Shown: piece by piece, positions 18,701-26,661 of the stretch | Layout: each line of letters begins with the position of its first letter | How positions within the stretch are numbered: position 1 is the first letter of the stretch | Assembly: GCA_964455155.1 (NCBI GenBank) | Contig: CAYVYH010000007.1 | Location: forward strand, 1-39,363 | DNA: 39,363 nt | DNA from: UBA8403 sp964455155 | GTDB taxonomy: Bacteria > Bacteroidota > Bacteroidia > Cytophagales > Amoebophilaceae | Direction: 5' to 3' | Notes under the pieces: generated by a model | Seen by the model: only the letters and a program-made list of their open reading frames with translations | Database searches by the model: none | What the model was told of the DNA's origin: nothing | Made by a program: the position numbers and the translations under genes

Positions 18701-20183
18701 CACAGATGCCACGGTGCGGGTAAATTATTTGAATACACTGTACCAAATAAGTGGGGCATGCACCTTTACCAACCAGGCGATCAACATTACCACACTCCAT
18801 TTATCTGACGACCAACAGGGCAAAGCCGTACTGCAAGGCAACATGATTCACAACGGGTTGAAAGACTTTGAAATCGATGTGACAGGCAGCATAACGAATT
18901 TCAAGCTACTCAGTACAACCTCAAAAGACAACGCATACTTTTACGGGAACGGCATCTTAAGTGGTAGTTTCACTGCCTCCGGGCCTGTCAACAACATGGC
19001 GGTATGCCTCACCTCAAAAACCGACCCAGGCACCCGCATCTCCATTCCGGTACATAGGGACAAGAGTACGGTTGAGCCATATGACTTCATCCAGTTTGCA
19101 AATCCTAAAGCGCAGTATCAAGACGAAGAGATGGAGATCCAACAGGTCACTTTAAAGGGCCTCAAGTTTACATTACTCCTAGAGATTACACCTGATGCAT
19201 ATGCAAAGATCATCTTGGGCGCAAGAGGTGGTGATGTAATCAAAGGGCGTGGACGAGGCAGCATAAAATTGGAGGTCGATACAGAGGGAGCGCTTACCAT
19301 GACGGGTGGATTCCAGTTTGTAGAAGGAGTATACAACCTTGCGCTCTATCGCATAAGCCACAAAACTTTCAAAATTCAACCTGGAAGCAAGGTCACCTGG
19401 TATGATAGCCCTGCCCAAGGCATACTCGACATCCAAGCAGTGCACGAACAGCGAACTGCACTAACACCCCTCTTAGACAACCCTGAGACAGTAAGACATA
19501 CCACTCCAAAGTATCTAGTGCAAGTGGAAGTAGGTTTGAAAGGAGCATTTTTGTCCCCTCAAAAGAGTTTTACAATCCATTTTCCAGAATATTCTGGTAC
19601 GTTAGCCACTATTGTGAACGAATTCAAGCAGAGAGCAGTGCAAGACAAGCAGTATGCAGAAGCCCAGGCTTTGAGTCTCTTACTCTTTCAAGAGTTTGCT
19701 CATAGCAAGACAGCAGAGCCAAGTATCAATACTGTAGGTAGACATTTTAGCGCATTTATTTTTCAGCAATTAAGTCATCTTACTTCTAGCCTGGATGACA
19801 ATCTAGAGGTGGAAATCGATGTTGATACGCAAGAAATAGGACGCCTGAACTTCGGTAATCTACACTTCAACCTCTCCTATAATCTTCTTGGTGGCAGGTT
19901 GCGGGTGTCTAGAAAAGGACAATTTGGAGGCATTATGGGGCGTAGAGGGCTAAATATAGCCCAACTCGTGGGCGATTGGGCAGTGGAGTGTGTACTTACC
20001 GAAGACGGAAGGCTTAGAGCCAAACTATACAATAAACATATTACGAACACTGAGCATGTGGGTGCAGAGCATATTACAGAACTTTATGGAGGAGTTAGTT
20101 TGCTGTATATGAGGACATTCAACCAATGGGGGGAGTTGTGGAGCGGTAGCAAACGTCTCTCGAGCGAAAAGGAAAATAAGTAG
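15714..20183 (+). CDS. TamB-like translocation/assembly module protein (AsmA/DUF490)
   Basis: A very long (1489-residue) envelope protein with one N-terminal membrane anchor (about residues 16-36) and the rest periplasmic, rich in short beta strands. Such proteins form long hydrophobic grooves bridging inner and outer membranes, for beta-barrel assembly or lipid transport. The C-terminal DUF490/TamB domain (about 1120-1480) shows GGDVIKGRGRGSIKLEVDTEG, the FQFVEGVYNL segment, SPAQGILDIQAVH and the final LSYNLLGGRLRVSRKGQF pattern. ATG 15714 is chosen over TTG 15708. The partner TamA/Omp85 gene is not in this window. Single-gene unit; it converges on the repeat-protein gene at 20255. Confidence 0.92.
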   Translation: MLKQSTKLIKKNIGSLLKWLLAITLGLFMSTLIVLQFPYVQNHLFDKLLQRLSHTTQFAVTHQHFQLNWLHHASLTGLTIKDPQDNTMLAVDQLTIRVNPLQLLMGRRITLKNIRIQGARVRLHRKDDESCYNIQVLLQRLAGTTASASTTRQPVPVVIESVYLQDTSFSIDNQKTALLQGVFDPQHCTIHQISAELANLKVHENTLRVDIRHFTGKHADGPLQINHFSTSLVVAPDNIQCRGLQLRTEDSTLEGSCTLIDDRSLPSAALIDRVYMTAHLSSAVIAAQELAVLVPYFKQHNTSYHLSGVLDGKLNDFHIKDLQLGFGEQGSYLQSCLSLQGLPHVPKVLFNLDLEKSVLYTQDLRPYLDAHTCQLLEKFNCMQVKGRFCGMSTDFVAQAIFDTDLGKLTTDLAFQIDTASKRTTYKGTVVTSDFELGTWLDHTVVQQLSMQGQIDGEGFNLATAHFQLKADIHRLSFKNYTYKNIRAHGHFARSLFQGKLIVDDPHLQFQANVAIDLNRNAENIAINGIVDRACLQALHLTERSATLSTQLSVAMQGLSLDTISVDAQLHQVCFGFESKELRLNALHIRKKRSGPMHLLEIDSALFTLKAEGDFSYASLVSDLNRFIQDDRCRLRNTGIPSRRDTWQPCTLTYHLHCKDINPLLHVFGIDAHVSPNTQLEGNFLQREETAFSLRLVEIASLSFKKNTWRNTHLELSANRSKDGQDISAVVQLTSQEQQWDTFGTTKDLAVALVWKDDQICFSSNIGPSESPKQLSIRGTALLLDSTIEIALIPTQVVYADNQWQVHPANRIILSKSRIEFQDFMFYKGQQHISLGGTLSSTPTEVLHLTIQDCVLSNFAFLINRPITGVLNATATLQGTWGQPHINGDITLKKFTIAHILMGDLHAHANWHHASQRCNIDCRLDYLQQQVVKLQGCYEPLKKADSLQLVAHFSHTPLAALELLAANHWSQLAGELSGTVYISGSPSSPQITGGASITDATVRVNYLNTLYQISGACTFTNQAINITTLHLSDDQQGKAVLQGNMIHNGLKDFEIDVTGSITNFKLLSTTSKDNAYFYGNGILSGSFTASGPVNNMAVCLTSKTDPGTRISIPVHRDKSTVEPYDFIQFANPKAQYQDEEMEIQQVTLKGLKFTLLLEITPDAYAKIILGARGGDVIKGRGRGSIKLEVDTEGALTMTGGFQFVEGVYNLALYRISHKTFKIQPGSKVTWYDSPAQGILDIQAVHEQRTALTPLLDNPETVRHTTPKYLVQVEVGLKGAFLSPQKSFTIHFPEYSGTLATIVNEFKQRAVQDKQYAEAQALSLLLFQEFAHSKTAEPSINTVGRHFSAFIFQQLSHLTSSLDDNLEVEIDVDTQEIGRLNFGNLHFNLSYNLLGGRLRVSRKGQFGGIMGRRGLNIAQLVGDWAVECVLTEDGRLRAKLYNKHITNTEHVGAEHITELYGGVSLLYMRTFNQWGELWSGSKRLSSEKENK

Positions 20184-20254
20184 TAACAAAACGACTGGCC
20201 ACACGTCAGTCAATAAAATAATATTTGTCCTTTACTCTCAGGAAAATTCATTTG

Positions 20255-21460
20255 TTATGGATGAAACGACTTACTGCCAAGAGATTCAGAATCAGTAGAG
20301 GCAACAGATCCCCCAACAAAATTTGGCATTTCCGGTCCTGGAAGATTTGTTATACCAGTACAAACACTCTCTACCGCACCGCAGGTTACTAAAAGACTGT
20401 TTCCTTGATCCTCTCCTCTTTTTATACCATCCTCCCCGCTCTTACTAGCATCACTTACAATAAGTTTATCAAAATCCATCTCTCCCTCTTCAATGAGAGT
20501 AAATAAACAGTGGTGAAATTTCCCCAGGGCAGTAGACAAACAACGTATGTTCCCAATGTCATTCTTTAAGTTTTTACCAAGACTTTCAACCCTNNNNNNN
20601 NNNNNNNNNNNNNNNNNNNNNNNNNNNNNNNNNNNNNNNNNNNNNNNNNNNNNNNNNNNNNNNNNNNNNNNNNNNNNNNNNNNNNNNNNNNNNAACAACG
20701 TATGTTCCCAATGTCATTCTTTAAGTTTTTACCAAGACTTTCAACCCTTCCCCCAGTCTGAACGAGTATTGTATCAAGGCCATTGACTTTCCGTTGCAGC
20801 TGTTCGAGCTTTTCCAGCCCTTCGATGCAGTTCGCATCAACACTCTCAACCCACTCTTTAGTTTGAACGAGTAGCGTATCGAAGCCATTGACTTGCTGTC
20901 GCAGCTGTTCGAGCTTTNNNNNNNNNNNNNNNNNNNNNNNNNNNNNNNNNNNNNNNNNNNNNNNNNNNNNNNNNNNNNNNNNNNNNNNNNNNNNNNNNNN
21001 NNNNNNNNNNNNNNNNNTCCAGCTCTTCGACGCGATTCGCATCAACACCCTCAACCCGCTCCTTAGTTTGAATGAGTAGCGTATCGAGGCCACTGACTTG
21101 CTGTCGCAACTGTTCGAGCTTTTCCAGCTCTTCGACGCGATTCGCATCAACACCCTCAACCCGCTCCTTAGTTTGAACGAGTAACGTATCAAAGTTGTTG
21201 ACTTGCTGTTGCAACTGTTCGAGCTTTTCCAGCTCTTCGACGCGATTCGCATCAACACTCTCAACCCGCTCTTTAGTTTGAACGAGTAGCGTATCGAAGC
21301 CGCTGACTTGCCGTTGCAGCTGTTTGAGCTCTTTTTCGCGCTGCTCACCAGCTAAAGAAACCTGCTTTTCCAGTTCTTCAATACGATCACTCAGTTCTGC
21401 ATTGCTGCATTGAACGAATAGGAGCAAACATACGATACCCATTTTTTTACCTCTAAACAT
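20255..21460 (-). CDS. Exported coiled-coil protein with 35-residue tandem repeats (broken by two assembly gaps)
   Basis: The start is taken at ATG 21460, giving MFRGKKMGIVCLLLFVQCSNA, a signal peptide likely cut after SNA (or lipidated at the Cys of FVQC). Then come near-identical 35-residue units (five heptads, 105 bases each) of the type KLEQLQQQVNNFDTLLVQ followed by TKERVEGVDANRVEELE. Five copies are visible, on both sides of the N run at 20918-21017. After the last unit the sequence becomes unique (SLGKNLKNDIGNIRC) and ends in a ~95-residue non-repeat domain with several Cys and a Gly/Ser-rich tail ending SKSFHP. The N run at 20594-20693 is an artefact (see findings): the reading frame joins cleanly once a 55-base duplicate is removed. 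The unit strongly predicts a parallel coiled coil. The function is unknown; surface or host-directed role is inference. Confidence 0.75.
20594..20693. other. Scaffold gap (100 N), flanked by identical 55-base sequences
   Basis: A run of exactly 100 N. The 55 bases directly left (20539-20593) are identical to the 55 bases directly right (20694-20748), so the contig ends overlap and no real sequence appears to be missing. Confidence 0.95.
20749..21337 (-). repeat. Tandem 105-base repeats encoding 35-residue coiled-coil units
   Basis: The phrase ending in gagcttttccagc recurs at 105-base spacing (for example 20811, 20916, 21121, 21226). Units differ by a few bases. The array is interrupted by the N run, so the copy number is unknown; at least five copies are seen. 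Confidence 0.9.
20918..21017. other. Scaffold gap (100 N) inside the 105-base repeat array
   Basis: A run of exactly 100 N of unknown true length. The flanks join in phase (gagcttt + tccagctc restores the repeat unit), so the gap holds zero or a whole number of 105-base units. Confidence 0.9.
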
Positions 21461-21545
21461 ACTGTCGTCGTTTGTGATGAGTAACGAAGGCGAGCTCAAG
21501 ATGAAGAATCACTTTCTTACTCTATACCATCACTGCCTTATACCG

Positions 21546-22703
21546 TCATCTTTGGCTCTGGTCTCGGGAGTTCACACTAACAATCTCCGCAGCAAGTAAC
21601 TTCACCTGTAACTGCGTAACTTCCCTTTTTGCAGCTTTACACTGCCTCTGCGCCTCTACTTTTGCTGCCTCTGCTGCCTCTATTGCCTCACGCTGACTCT
21701 GCACCTCTACTCTTGCTGCCTCTGCAGCCTCACGCTGCCTCTGCGCCTCTGCTCTTGCTGCCTCTGCAGCCTCACGCTGCCCTTGCGCCTCTACTCTTGC
21801 TGCCTCTGCTGCTGCACGCTGCCTCTGTGCCTCTGCTCTCGCTGCCTCCGCTTCTAAAGCCCTGGACATCACCTTATGCCGCCCCCAAAACACGCCCCCC
21901 GCCGCTAACACTGCCGCTGTACACACACCCGTCCCCATACCCAGATGATTTATTTGTCCGTTTTCTATTGATGGTAAGCTAAGCAGACTACCAAAATTCC
22001 AGGGAGATCCTTCTAAACCACGACTTGCCTGATCAGCGCTAGGACGACTAATGTTGATGCATGCGTCGTACTTGTCCTGAAGGTCCTCATACCTCTTCCC
22101 TGCTTTTTTCAGTTTGCTTTCCAGGTCTGTAATGCTCTTTTGATGTTCGGTCTGATTCATTTCCAGAGCATCTACGCGAGACTTGTAGTCATTCTTTGAC
22201 TCCTTACACTGCTCGTCTAAGGCTCCGTAGTCTCTTCGTAACGCACTCAGCTGATCGCTTAAAACATCTCTCCGTACGTTGCATTCCTCTAGATTTTTGT
22301 TGCCAGTACTTATAATCTCACCCAGTCTCTGCCCCTGTTCCTGTATTTGTGCTTGCATCTGTAGCACAGCCCCCCCTAGCGATGAGCTGTCAGAAATCCA
22401 GCTTTCCCCTTCTACACCCCCCAGGCCGCCACCGGACTGGCTCAATGCTTCCTCTAATTCTTCTTTGCTATCCCGACACTCACGCAGCGCTATCTTGCAG
22501 TGGGAAATATGACACGGCCCCTCACTATCTGGATTAAAAAACACTTGGCCGAGGCCCATGTCGAACTGCTCATAGCAACCACTCTGCCCTTTTACTGAGT
22601 CCTGCTGTGTCACAGATACCATCTGGTGCCCGTTACAGCCACCTAATAAAGAAGCTCCCCCCAAAAGGGTGCCAACGAAACAAAAAACCTTGGTGTTTTT
22701 CAT
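21546..22703 (-). CDS. Lipoprotein with coiled coils, a membrane segment and 14-residue tandem repeats
   Basis: 385 residues. The N-terminus MKNTKVFCFVGTLLGGASLLGGC carries a good lipobox (LGGC). A Cys-containing N-terminal region follows, then a long predicted coiled coil (about 105-215). A hydrophobic segment (about residues 258-272, VCTAAVLAAGGVFWG) comes next, then a strongly basic/acidic alternating helix built of 14-residue units (AAEAARVEAQGQRE type, 42 bases each, about five copies) to the C terminus. A lipid anchor plus a later membrane segment would put the two parts on different sides of a membrane. It shares strand and class with the next gene (85 bases away), so the two may be co-transcribed. 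I recognise no family. Surface or effector role is inference. Confidence 0.8.
   Translation of the reverse strand: MKNTKVFCFVGTLLGGASLLGGCNGHQMVSVTQQDSVKGQSGCYEQFDMGLGQVFFNPDSEGPCHISHCKIALRECRDSKEELEEALSQSGGGLGGVEGESWISDSSSLGGAVLQMQAQIQEQGQRLGEIISTGNKNLEECNVRRDVLSDQLSALRRDYGALDEQCKESKNDYKSRVDALEMNQTEHQKSITDLESKLKKAGKRYEDLQDKYDACINISRPSADQASRGLEGSPWNFGSLLSLPSIENGQINHLGMGTGVCTAAVLAAGGVFWGRHKVMSRALEAEAARAEAQRQRAAAEAARVEAQGQREAAEAARAEAQRQREAAEAARVEVQSQREAIEAAEAAKVEAQRQCKAAKREVTQLQVKLLAAEIVSVNSRDQSQR
21640..21860 (-). repeat. 42-base tandem repeats (14-residue Ala/Glu/Arg/Gln-rich units)
   Basis: Units such as gcctctgcagcctcacgctg recur in the 3' third of the lipoprotein gene; five or so copies, with small changes between them. 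They encode an E-A-A-R-x-E-A-Q-R-Q-R-type helix. Confidence 0.85.
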
Positions 22704-23057
22704 GTAATAAGGCGCTAAACCGTCTCTTTTTCTCCTGTCGTTTTGAGCTTGTGTCCACTGATTCGCACTACCTTCAAAAAGCCGGAGAGCGATTTCTTAC
22801 AATATGCTTGCAAAAGGACCAAAAAGTCAAGTCCTAGGCCCATTTTAGGCTATCTTTTCGAGCAAGTACAAGCTTCTCCATTTGCATTTGGCCATACCTC
22901 TCCTTTTTTTTGCAGATTGCTGGGCTTCTAGCATTAACATCTTCTGAACAGCGTAAGCGATATACGCGAACTGCCGATGTCAGACGCACTCCGCAAATAG
23001 GTACGTTGTTGTTTAGCATACACTCGCATTGAGACTCACAAATAAAAGTTAACGGAG
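22704..23057. promoter_or_regulatory. Divergent intergenic region upstream of the lipoprotein and the C4-dicarboxylate transporter
   Basis: About 350 bases with no gene. It should carry the promoters of both flanking genes. No clear operator or riboswitch is visible by eye; short open frames here have no coding features. Confidence 0.45.
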
Positions 23058-24374
23058 ATGCTCTGGATACAAATGATTATAGTGTTACTTGCCATTTTTT
23101 TGGGCGCCAGACTGCAGGGAATTAGCCTAGGCATGATGGGTGGGCTGGGATTAGCCATCCTGGCTTTTATTTTTCATGTGAAGCCTACCGATCCTCCAAC
23201 AGAGGTACTGATGATTGTCACTGCTGTTGTTACTGCCTCAAGCACTCTAGAGGCGGCGGGTGGTTTGCGCTACCTAACCATACTAGCAGAGCGATTCATT
23301 AGGAAATATCCGCATAGGATCACTTTTGTGAGCCCACTTATCGTATACTTATTTACCCTTCTGGGAGGCACTGGCCACACCATCTACGCCATACTACCCG
23401 TGATCGCTAATGTATCCAAGGATGTGGGTGTGCGCCCTTCCAGACCTCTGTCGATGGCTGTCATTGCTGCCCAGCAAGCTGTATTGGCTAGTCCAATATC
23501 TGCACCCATTGCACTTATGGTAGGGCTTTTCGCACCTCACGGCATAGGTCTGATAGATATCCTGAAAGTATGTATCCCTGCCACTTTGGGAGGCGTTTTG
23601 TTGGCTACCCTTGTGGTAAACAAGTGGGGGAAAGAGTTGTATGAAGATCCCGTATACCTACAAAGGGTGAAAAGTGCGCAGCAGAAGATGGAAGTACAGA
23701 CCGTAAAAACAGATCCTGTACCAAACACCGCAAAACGTTCTGTAGCTTTATTCGTACTAGGAATTACCATTATCATGTTGTGTGGTGTTTGGAAAGGCTT
23801 ACGACCAAGTTGGGAAATAGATGGGACCAAGCAGCCGATGGCGATGCCGGTCGTGATTGAGATCATGATGCTGGCTATTGCAGCTTTGATTATACTATTC
23901 TGTAAGTTGGATCCCAAGGAGATCGTAAAAAGCAATGTATTTAGCTCAGGCATTCAGGCTGTTATAGCTATCATGGGCATTTCGTGGCTAGGGGATACTT
24001 TTATCACAACCAATAAGGAAGAGATCTTGGTAGCAGTTCAGGCACAAATCACGCAAGAACCCTGGAAGTTCAGTCTACTACTCTTTCTGATGTCTATCCT
24101 GCTCGTCAGTCAAACTGCTACCATCCGTGCTGTCATGCCTCTTGGCATTGCCTTGGGGCTTCCCATACCTGCGTTACTGGCTGCATTGCCCGCCGTTAAT
24201 GGTTTGTTTTTTATCCCTAACTATCCTACGCTGCTCGCTGCCATAAGCTTGGATAGTACGGGCACTACCCGCGTGGGCAAGTTTGTTCTGAATCATAGTT
24301 TCATGATACCCGGCCTTGTGGCTACTACCACAGCGGTAATCATTGCAGGGGCGTTGGTCAAGTTGCTCTTCTAG
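23058..24374 (+). CDS. DcuA/DcuB-type C4-dicarboxylate transporter
   Basis: An inner-membrane protein of 438 residues with about ten membrane segments. The family start is clear: MLWIQMIIVLLAIFLGARLQG, then GMMGGLGLAILAF, the STLEAAGGLRYL region, and TLLGGTGHTIYAILPVIANV, followed by AAQQAVLASPISAP. DcuA/B carriers exchange fumarate, malate, aspartate and succinate, mostly in anaerobic or microaerobic metabolism. The C-terminal half ends PNYPTLLAAISLD...KFVLNHSFMIPGLV. In a host-associated organism it could import host dicarboxylates or aspartate, and aspartate feeds asd/dapA in this window; that link is inference. Confidence 0.93.
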   Translation: MLWIQMIIVLLAIFLGARLQGISLGMMGGLGLAILAFIFHVKPTDPPTEVLMIVTAVVTASSTLEAAGGLRYLTILAERFIRKYPHRITFVSPLIVYLFTLLGGTGHTIYAILPVIANVSKDVGVRPSRPLSMAVIAAQQAVLASPISAPIALMVGLFAPHGIGLIDILKVCIPATLGGVLLATLVVNKWGKELYEDPVYLQRVKSAQQKMEVQTVKTDPVPNTAKRSVALFVLGITIIMLCGVWKGLRPSWEIDGTKQPMAMPVVIEIMMLAIAALIILFCKLDPKEIVKSNVFSSGIQAVIAIMGISWLGDTFITTNKEEILVAVQAQITQEPWKFSLLLFLMSILLVSQTATIRAVMPLGIALGLPIPALLAALPAVNGLFFIPNYPTLLAAISLDSTGTTRVGKFVLNHSFMIPGLVATTTAVIIAGALVKLLF

Positions 24375-24831
24375 ACCATATTGATTGCCACGAAGCAATT
24401 ACACCATGCTCCCAGATAAGTGGGGCACTCGGGAAGAATCTTGCCCTGTCGTGTGTGGTGTGAACACCACACACGACAGGGCAAAGCACGCGTAAGCTTG
24501 CTTCACTTACCCACCTTTAGCGTACGAAAACAGAGGAAAGCTTGCGCTTAAGAACACGGTTGCGGCAGCTCTGTGCCTCTATAAGCGACTTTTTTAATTC
24601 CTTCTACGTGATAAGCAAAAACACCTCCAGCAAGGAGAATCTATCAGCCAGCGCTCAAGCACCTCTATAACGTTTGGGTGAGCGTGGGTATGCTTGAAAT
24701 GTCTCTCGATATTTGGGGGACATCCTAGTAGCGGAAGCCAAGATGCAACATGACAATAGCAGAGACGGGTATGGCAGCAGACCGACCAGGGCAGACGACT
24801 AGAACCGTAGGTAGATCCTGAGTGCCATCAT
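24375..24831. other. Intergenic region between the transporter and psd, with palindrome and possible gene remnants
   Basis: About 460 bases between convergent genes. Besides the palindrome I see no gene. On the minus strand, 24548-24640 reads ILLAGGVFAYHVEGIKK plus about 13 further residues to a stop, with a protein-like composition; upstream are stops, so it may be the tail of a decayed gene. I recognise no family. Confidence 0.4.
24441..24484. repeat. Near-perfect 44-base palindrome (21-base arms, 2-base spacer)
   Basis: The left arm 24441-24461 and right arm 24464-24484 are exact reverse complements with only GA between. It lies 66 bases after the transporter gene. No T-run follows on either strand, so it is not a classical intrinsic terminator. 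Confidence 0.9.
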
Positions 24832-25491
24832 CTAAAGTTCTGCCAGTACAGAACCGCCACCCTTAACTTTTTGTCCTAGACTCACTCTGAGTTTCGCATC
24901 GAGTGGGAGAAAAACATCTACCCTAGAACCAAACTTAATGAAACCACATTCACTGCCCTGCTGCACTCGATCACCCTCTCGAACGTAGGACTTAATTCTT
25001 CTAGCAAGCACGCCCGCGATCTGACGAAAAAGAACTTGTGCGCCTTGTGCGTGTTCAACTACAATCGTGGTACGCTCGTTTTTGGTACTAGATTTGGGAT
25101 GCCAAGCCACCAAATATTTCCCTGGGTGGTACTTAAAAAATTTAACCGTGCCAGAGATAGGATTTCTATTGACGTGCACATTGAAAGGAGACATGAACAC
25201 GCTTACCTGTATGCGGCTATCTTGCAAGTATTCATCCTCGTATACTTCCTGAATCGCCACTATGGTCCCATCTGCAGGTGCTAGTACATGCGCCTCTTGT
25301 TGTAAGATGACTCTGTGGGGGTTGCGAAAAAAGTAGATAAGCCACACATAAAGCAATGTACTTGTAGCCGTAAAAAAGGCATAATACCGGGGCGCCATCG
25401 TACCATGCCTGACAAGAATGATCAAGTGTACACCTAATAAGAAAATGGAGGCAACTAATAAAATCTTTCTTCCCTCTCTGTGGATACGCAT
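24832..25491 (-). CDS. psd: Phosphatidylserine decarboxylase proenzyme (short type)
   Basis: Makes phosphatidylethanolamine from phosphatidylserine using a pyruvoyl group formed by self-cleavage. Two membrane segments occupy about residues 10-27 and 37-53. The family motifs LAPADGTIVAI, FMSPFNVHVNRNPI and the processing site FGSRVD (cleavage between G and S) near residue 186 are intact. 219 residues fits the short Psd class. It lies 134 bases after cdsA on the same strand; together they supply PE. Confidence 0.96.
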   Translation of the reverse strand: MRIHREGRKILLVASIFLLGVHLIILVRHGTMAPRYYAFFTATSTLLYVWLIYFFRNPHRVILQQEAHVLAPADGTIVAIQEVYEDEYLQDSRIQVSVFMSPFNVHVNRNPISGTVKFFKYHPGKYLVAWHPKSSTKNERTTIVVEHAQGAQVLFRQIAGVLARRIKSYVREGDRVQQGSECGFIKFGSRVDVFLPLDAKLRVSLGQKVKGGGSVLAEL

Positions 25492-25625
25492 CTTGTACTG
25501 ATTTGGCCAGCTTTTCTCGGGGAACCGTTAGTCTGTGTATAGCCATGGCCCCTGTGGCCAACGGCAACGTAATTTACAACTTTTATCTGCGTATGGCTAC
25601 CAATAAGAAGATTATAGCGCATCGC

Positions 25626-26492
25626 TCATGGCAACAACTTTACAAAAACCACTATGAAAGGGATTGTTAGCAAAAAGCTATCGAACCTGTCTAGCCAACC
25701 TCCATGCCCAGGAAGCGCCCGCCCAGAGTCTTTAATCTTGAGGCTTCTCTTAAGCATTGATTCAACCAAGTCACCATAAGTGCCAGCTACCACCGTGATA
25801 CCACCAATACCCAACCACCCCACCAAATCTATGATTTTGAAGTAGTGAGCAATGGCATAACTCACGACCAGTACCATAGCAGCGCCTCCTAAAGCTCCTT
25901 CCCAAGATTTTTGGGGCGATATGCGTTCGAAGAGCCTACGTTTTCCTACGCTAGTACCTACCAAGTAAGCGCCTGTATCATTGGCCCACAGGGTCAGTAA
26001 GATGCCCATTACCATTTCGTATCTGTAAGTACCTGTGGCAAAAACAATCAGATGGAGCAAGACAAACGGCCCACCCACATAAACAATGCCCAGCAGTGTG
26101 TAAGCAATATTAGTGAAGGGAATCGTCCCCTTTTTGTGAAGTTCGATAGGGAAAATAAGGGCTATCACGGGGCACAACAAGTAGAGGTAATTGCCAGACA
26201 GCTGCCCACTGGCATGCATAAATACAAGTACATAGGTCAAGATAACTCCCCCGATCCCCAAAAATTTGTTGGGACGTACACCACTAAGGTCAGCTAACTG
26301 ATAAAATTCCAGCATGGTTGATACGACAACAAGAAGAAAGAGTAAAAAGTAGCTCCAGAGGCTCCAGGATACGCAAGTGATGATAATAGGGACGGCGACC
26401 AACGCAGAAAGCACTCTCTTAACAAGATTACTAGATCGTAAGGCCGTTAATTTATGTGACGTCTGGTTGTGATCGATGGCCTTCATTAGCAA
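25626..26492 (-). CDS. cdsA: Phosphatidate cytidylyltransferase
   Basis: Makes CDP-diacylglycerol from CTP and phosphatidic acid in the inner membrane. About eight membrane segments. The signature region is complete: ANDTGAYLVGTSVGKRRL, SPQKSWEGALGG, and near the C terminus GDLVESMLKRSLKIKDSGR followed by LPGHGGWLDRFDS. The start is uncertain: ATG 26492 gives a ~23-residue polar N-terminus; the internal region SSNLVKRVLSALV is where family proteins begin. Next gene on the same strand is psd, an arrangement that matches the pathway order. Confidence 0.95.
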   Translation of the reverse strand: MLMKAIDHNQTSHKLTALRSSNLVKRVLSALVAVPIIITCVSWSLWSYFLLFLLVVVSTMLEFYQLADLSGVRPNKFLGIGGVILTYVLVFMHASGQLSGNYLYLLCPVIALIFPIELHKKGTIPFTNIAYTLLGIVYVGGPFVLLHLIVFATGTYRYEMVMGILLTLWANDTGAYLVGTSVGKRRLFERISPQKSWEGALGGAAMVLVVSYAIAHYFKIIDLVGWLGIGGITVVAGTYGDLVESMLKRSLKIKDSGRALPGHGGWLDRFDSFLLTIPFIVVFVKLLP

Positions 26493-26661
26493 TGAGGATC
26501 AAAAAGGAATACCCTCCAGGGGGCTTGGGATTGGCTATTATTTTTCCTAAAGGTACACTTTCTTCGGTAAATGCTTTTTTTCATGATCACAGTATCAAGA
26601 CTAGTGTCAAGACCTTAGCAGTTACTGCCGGGTCTTTCTAGAGCATCTTAAGTTTACAGTT

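Noticed and set aside
20918..21017. Treating the second N run as a copy of the first artefact (contig overlap)
   Set aside because: The flanking 55-base sequences are not identical here, so real repeat units may be missing.
21629..21982. Plus-strand frame rich in Leu/Pro/Ala opposite the repeat lipoprotein
   Set aside because: It is the reverse-strand shadow of the 42-base repeats.
26456..26641. 61-codon plus-strand frame between cdsA and comF
   Set aside because: Overlaps the cdsA start region; no family match that I can see and no supporting context.
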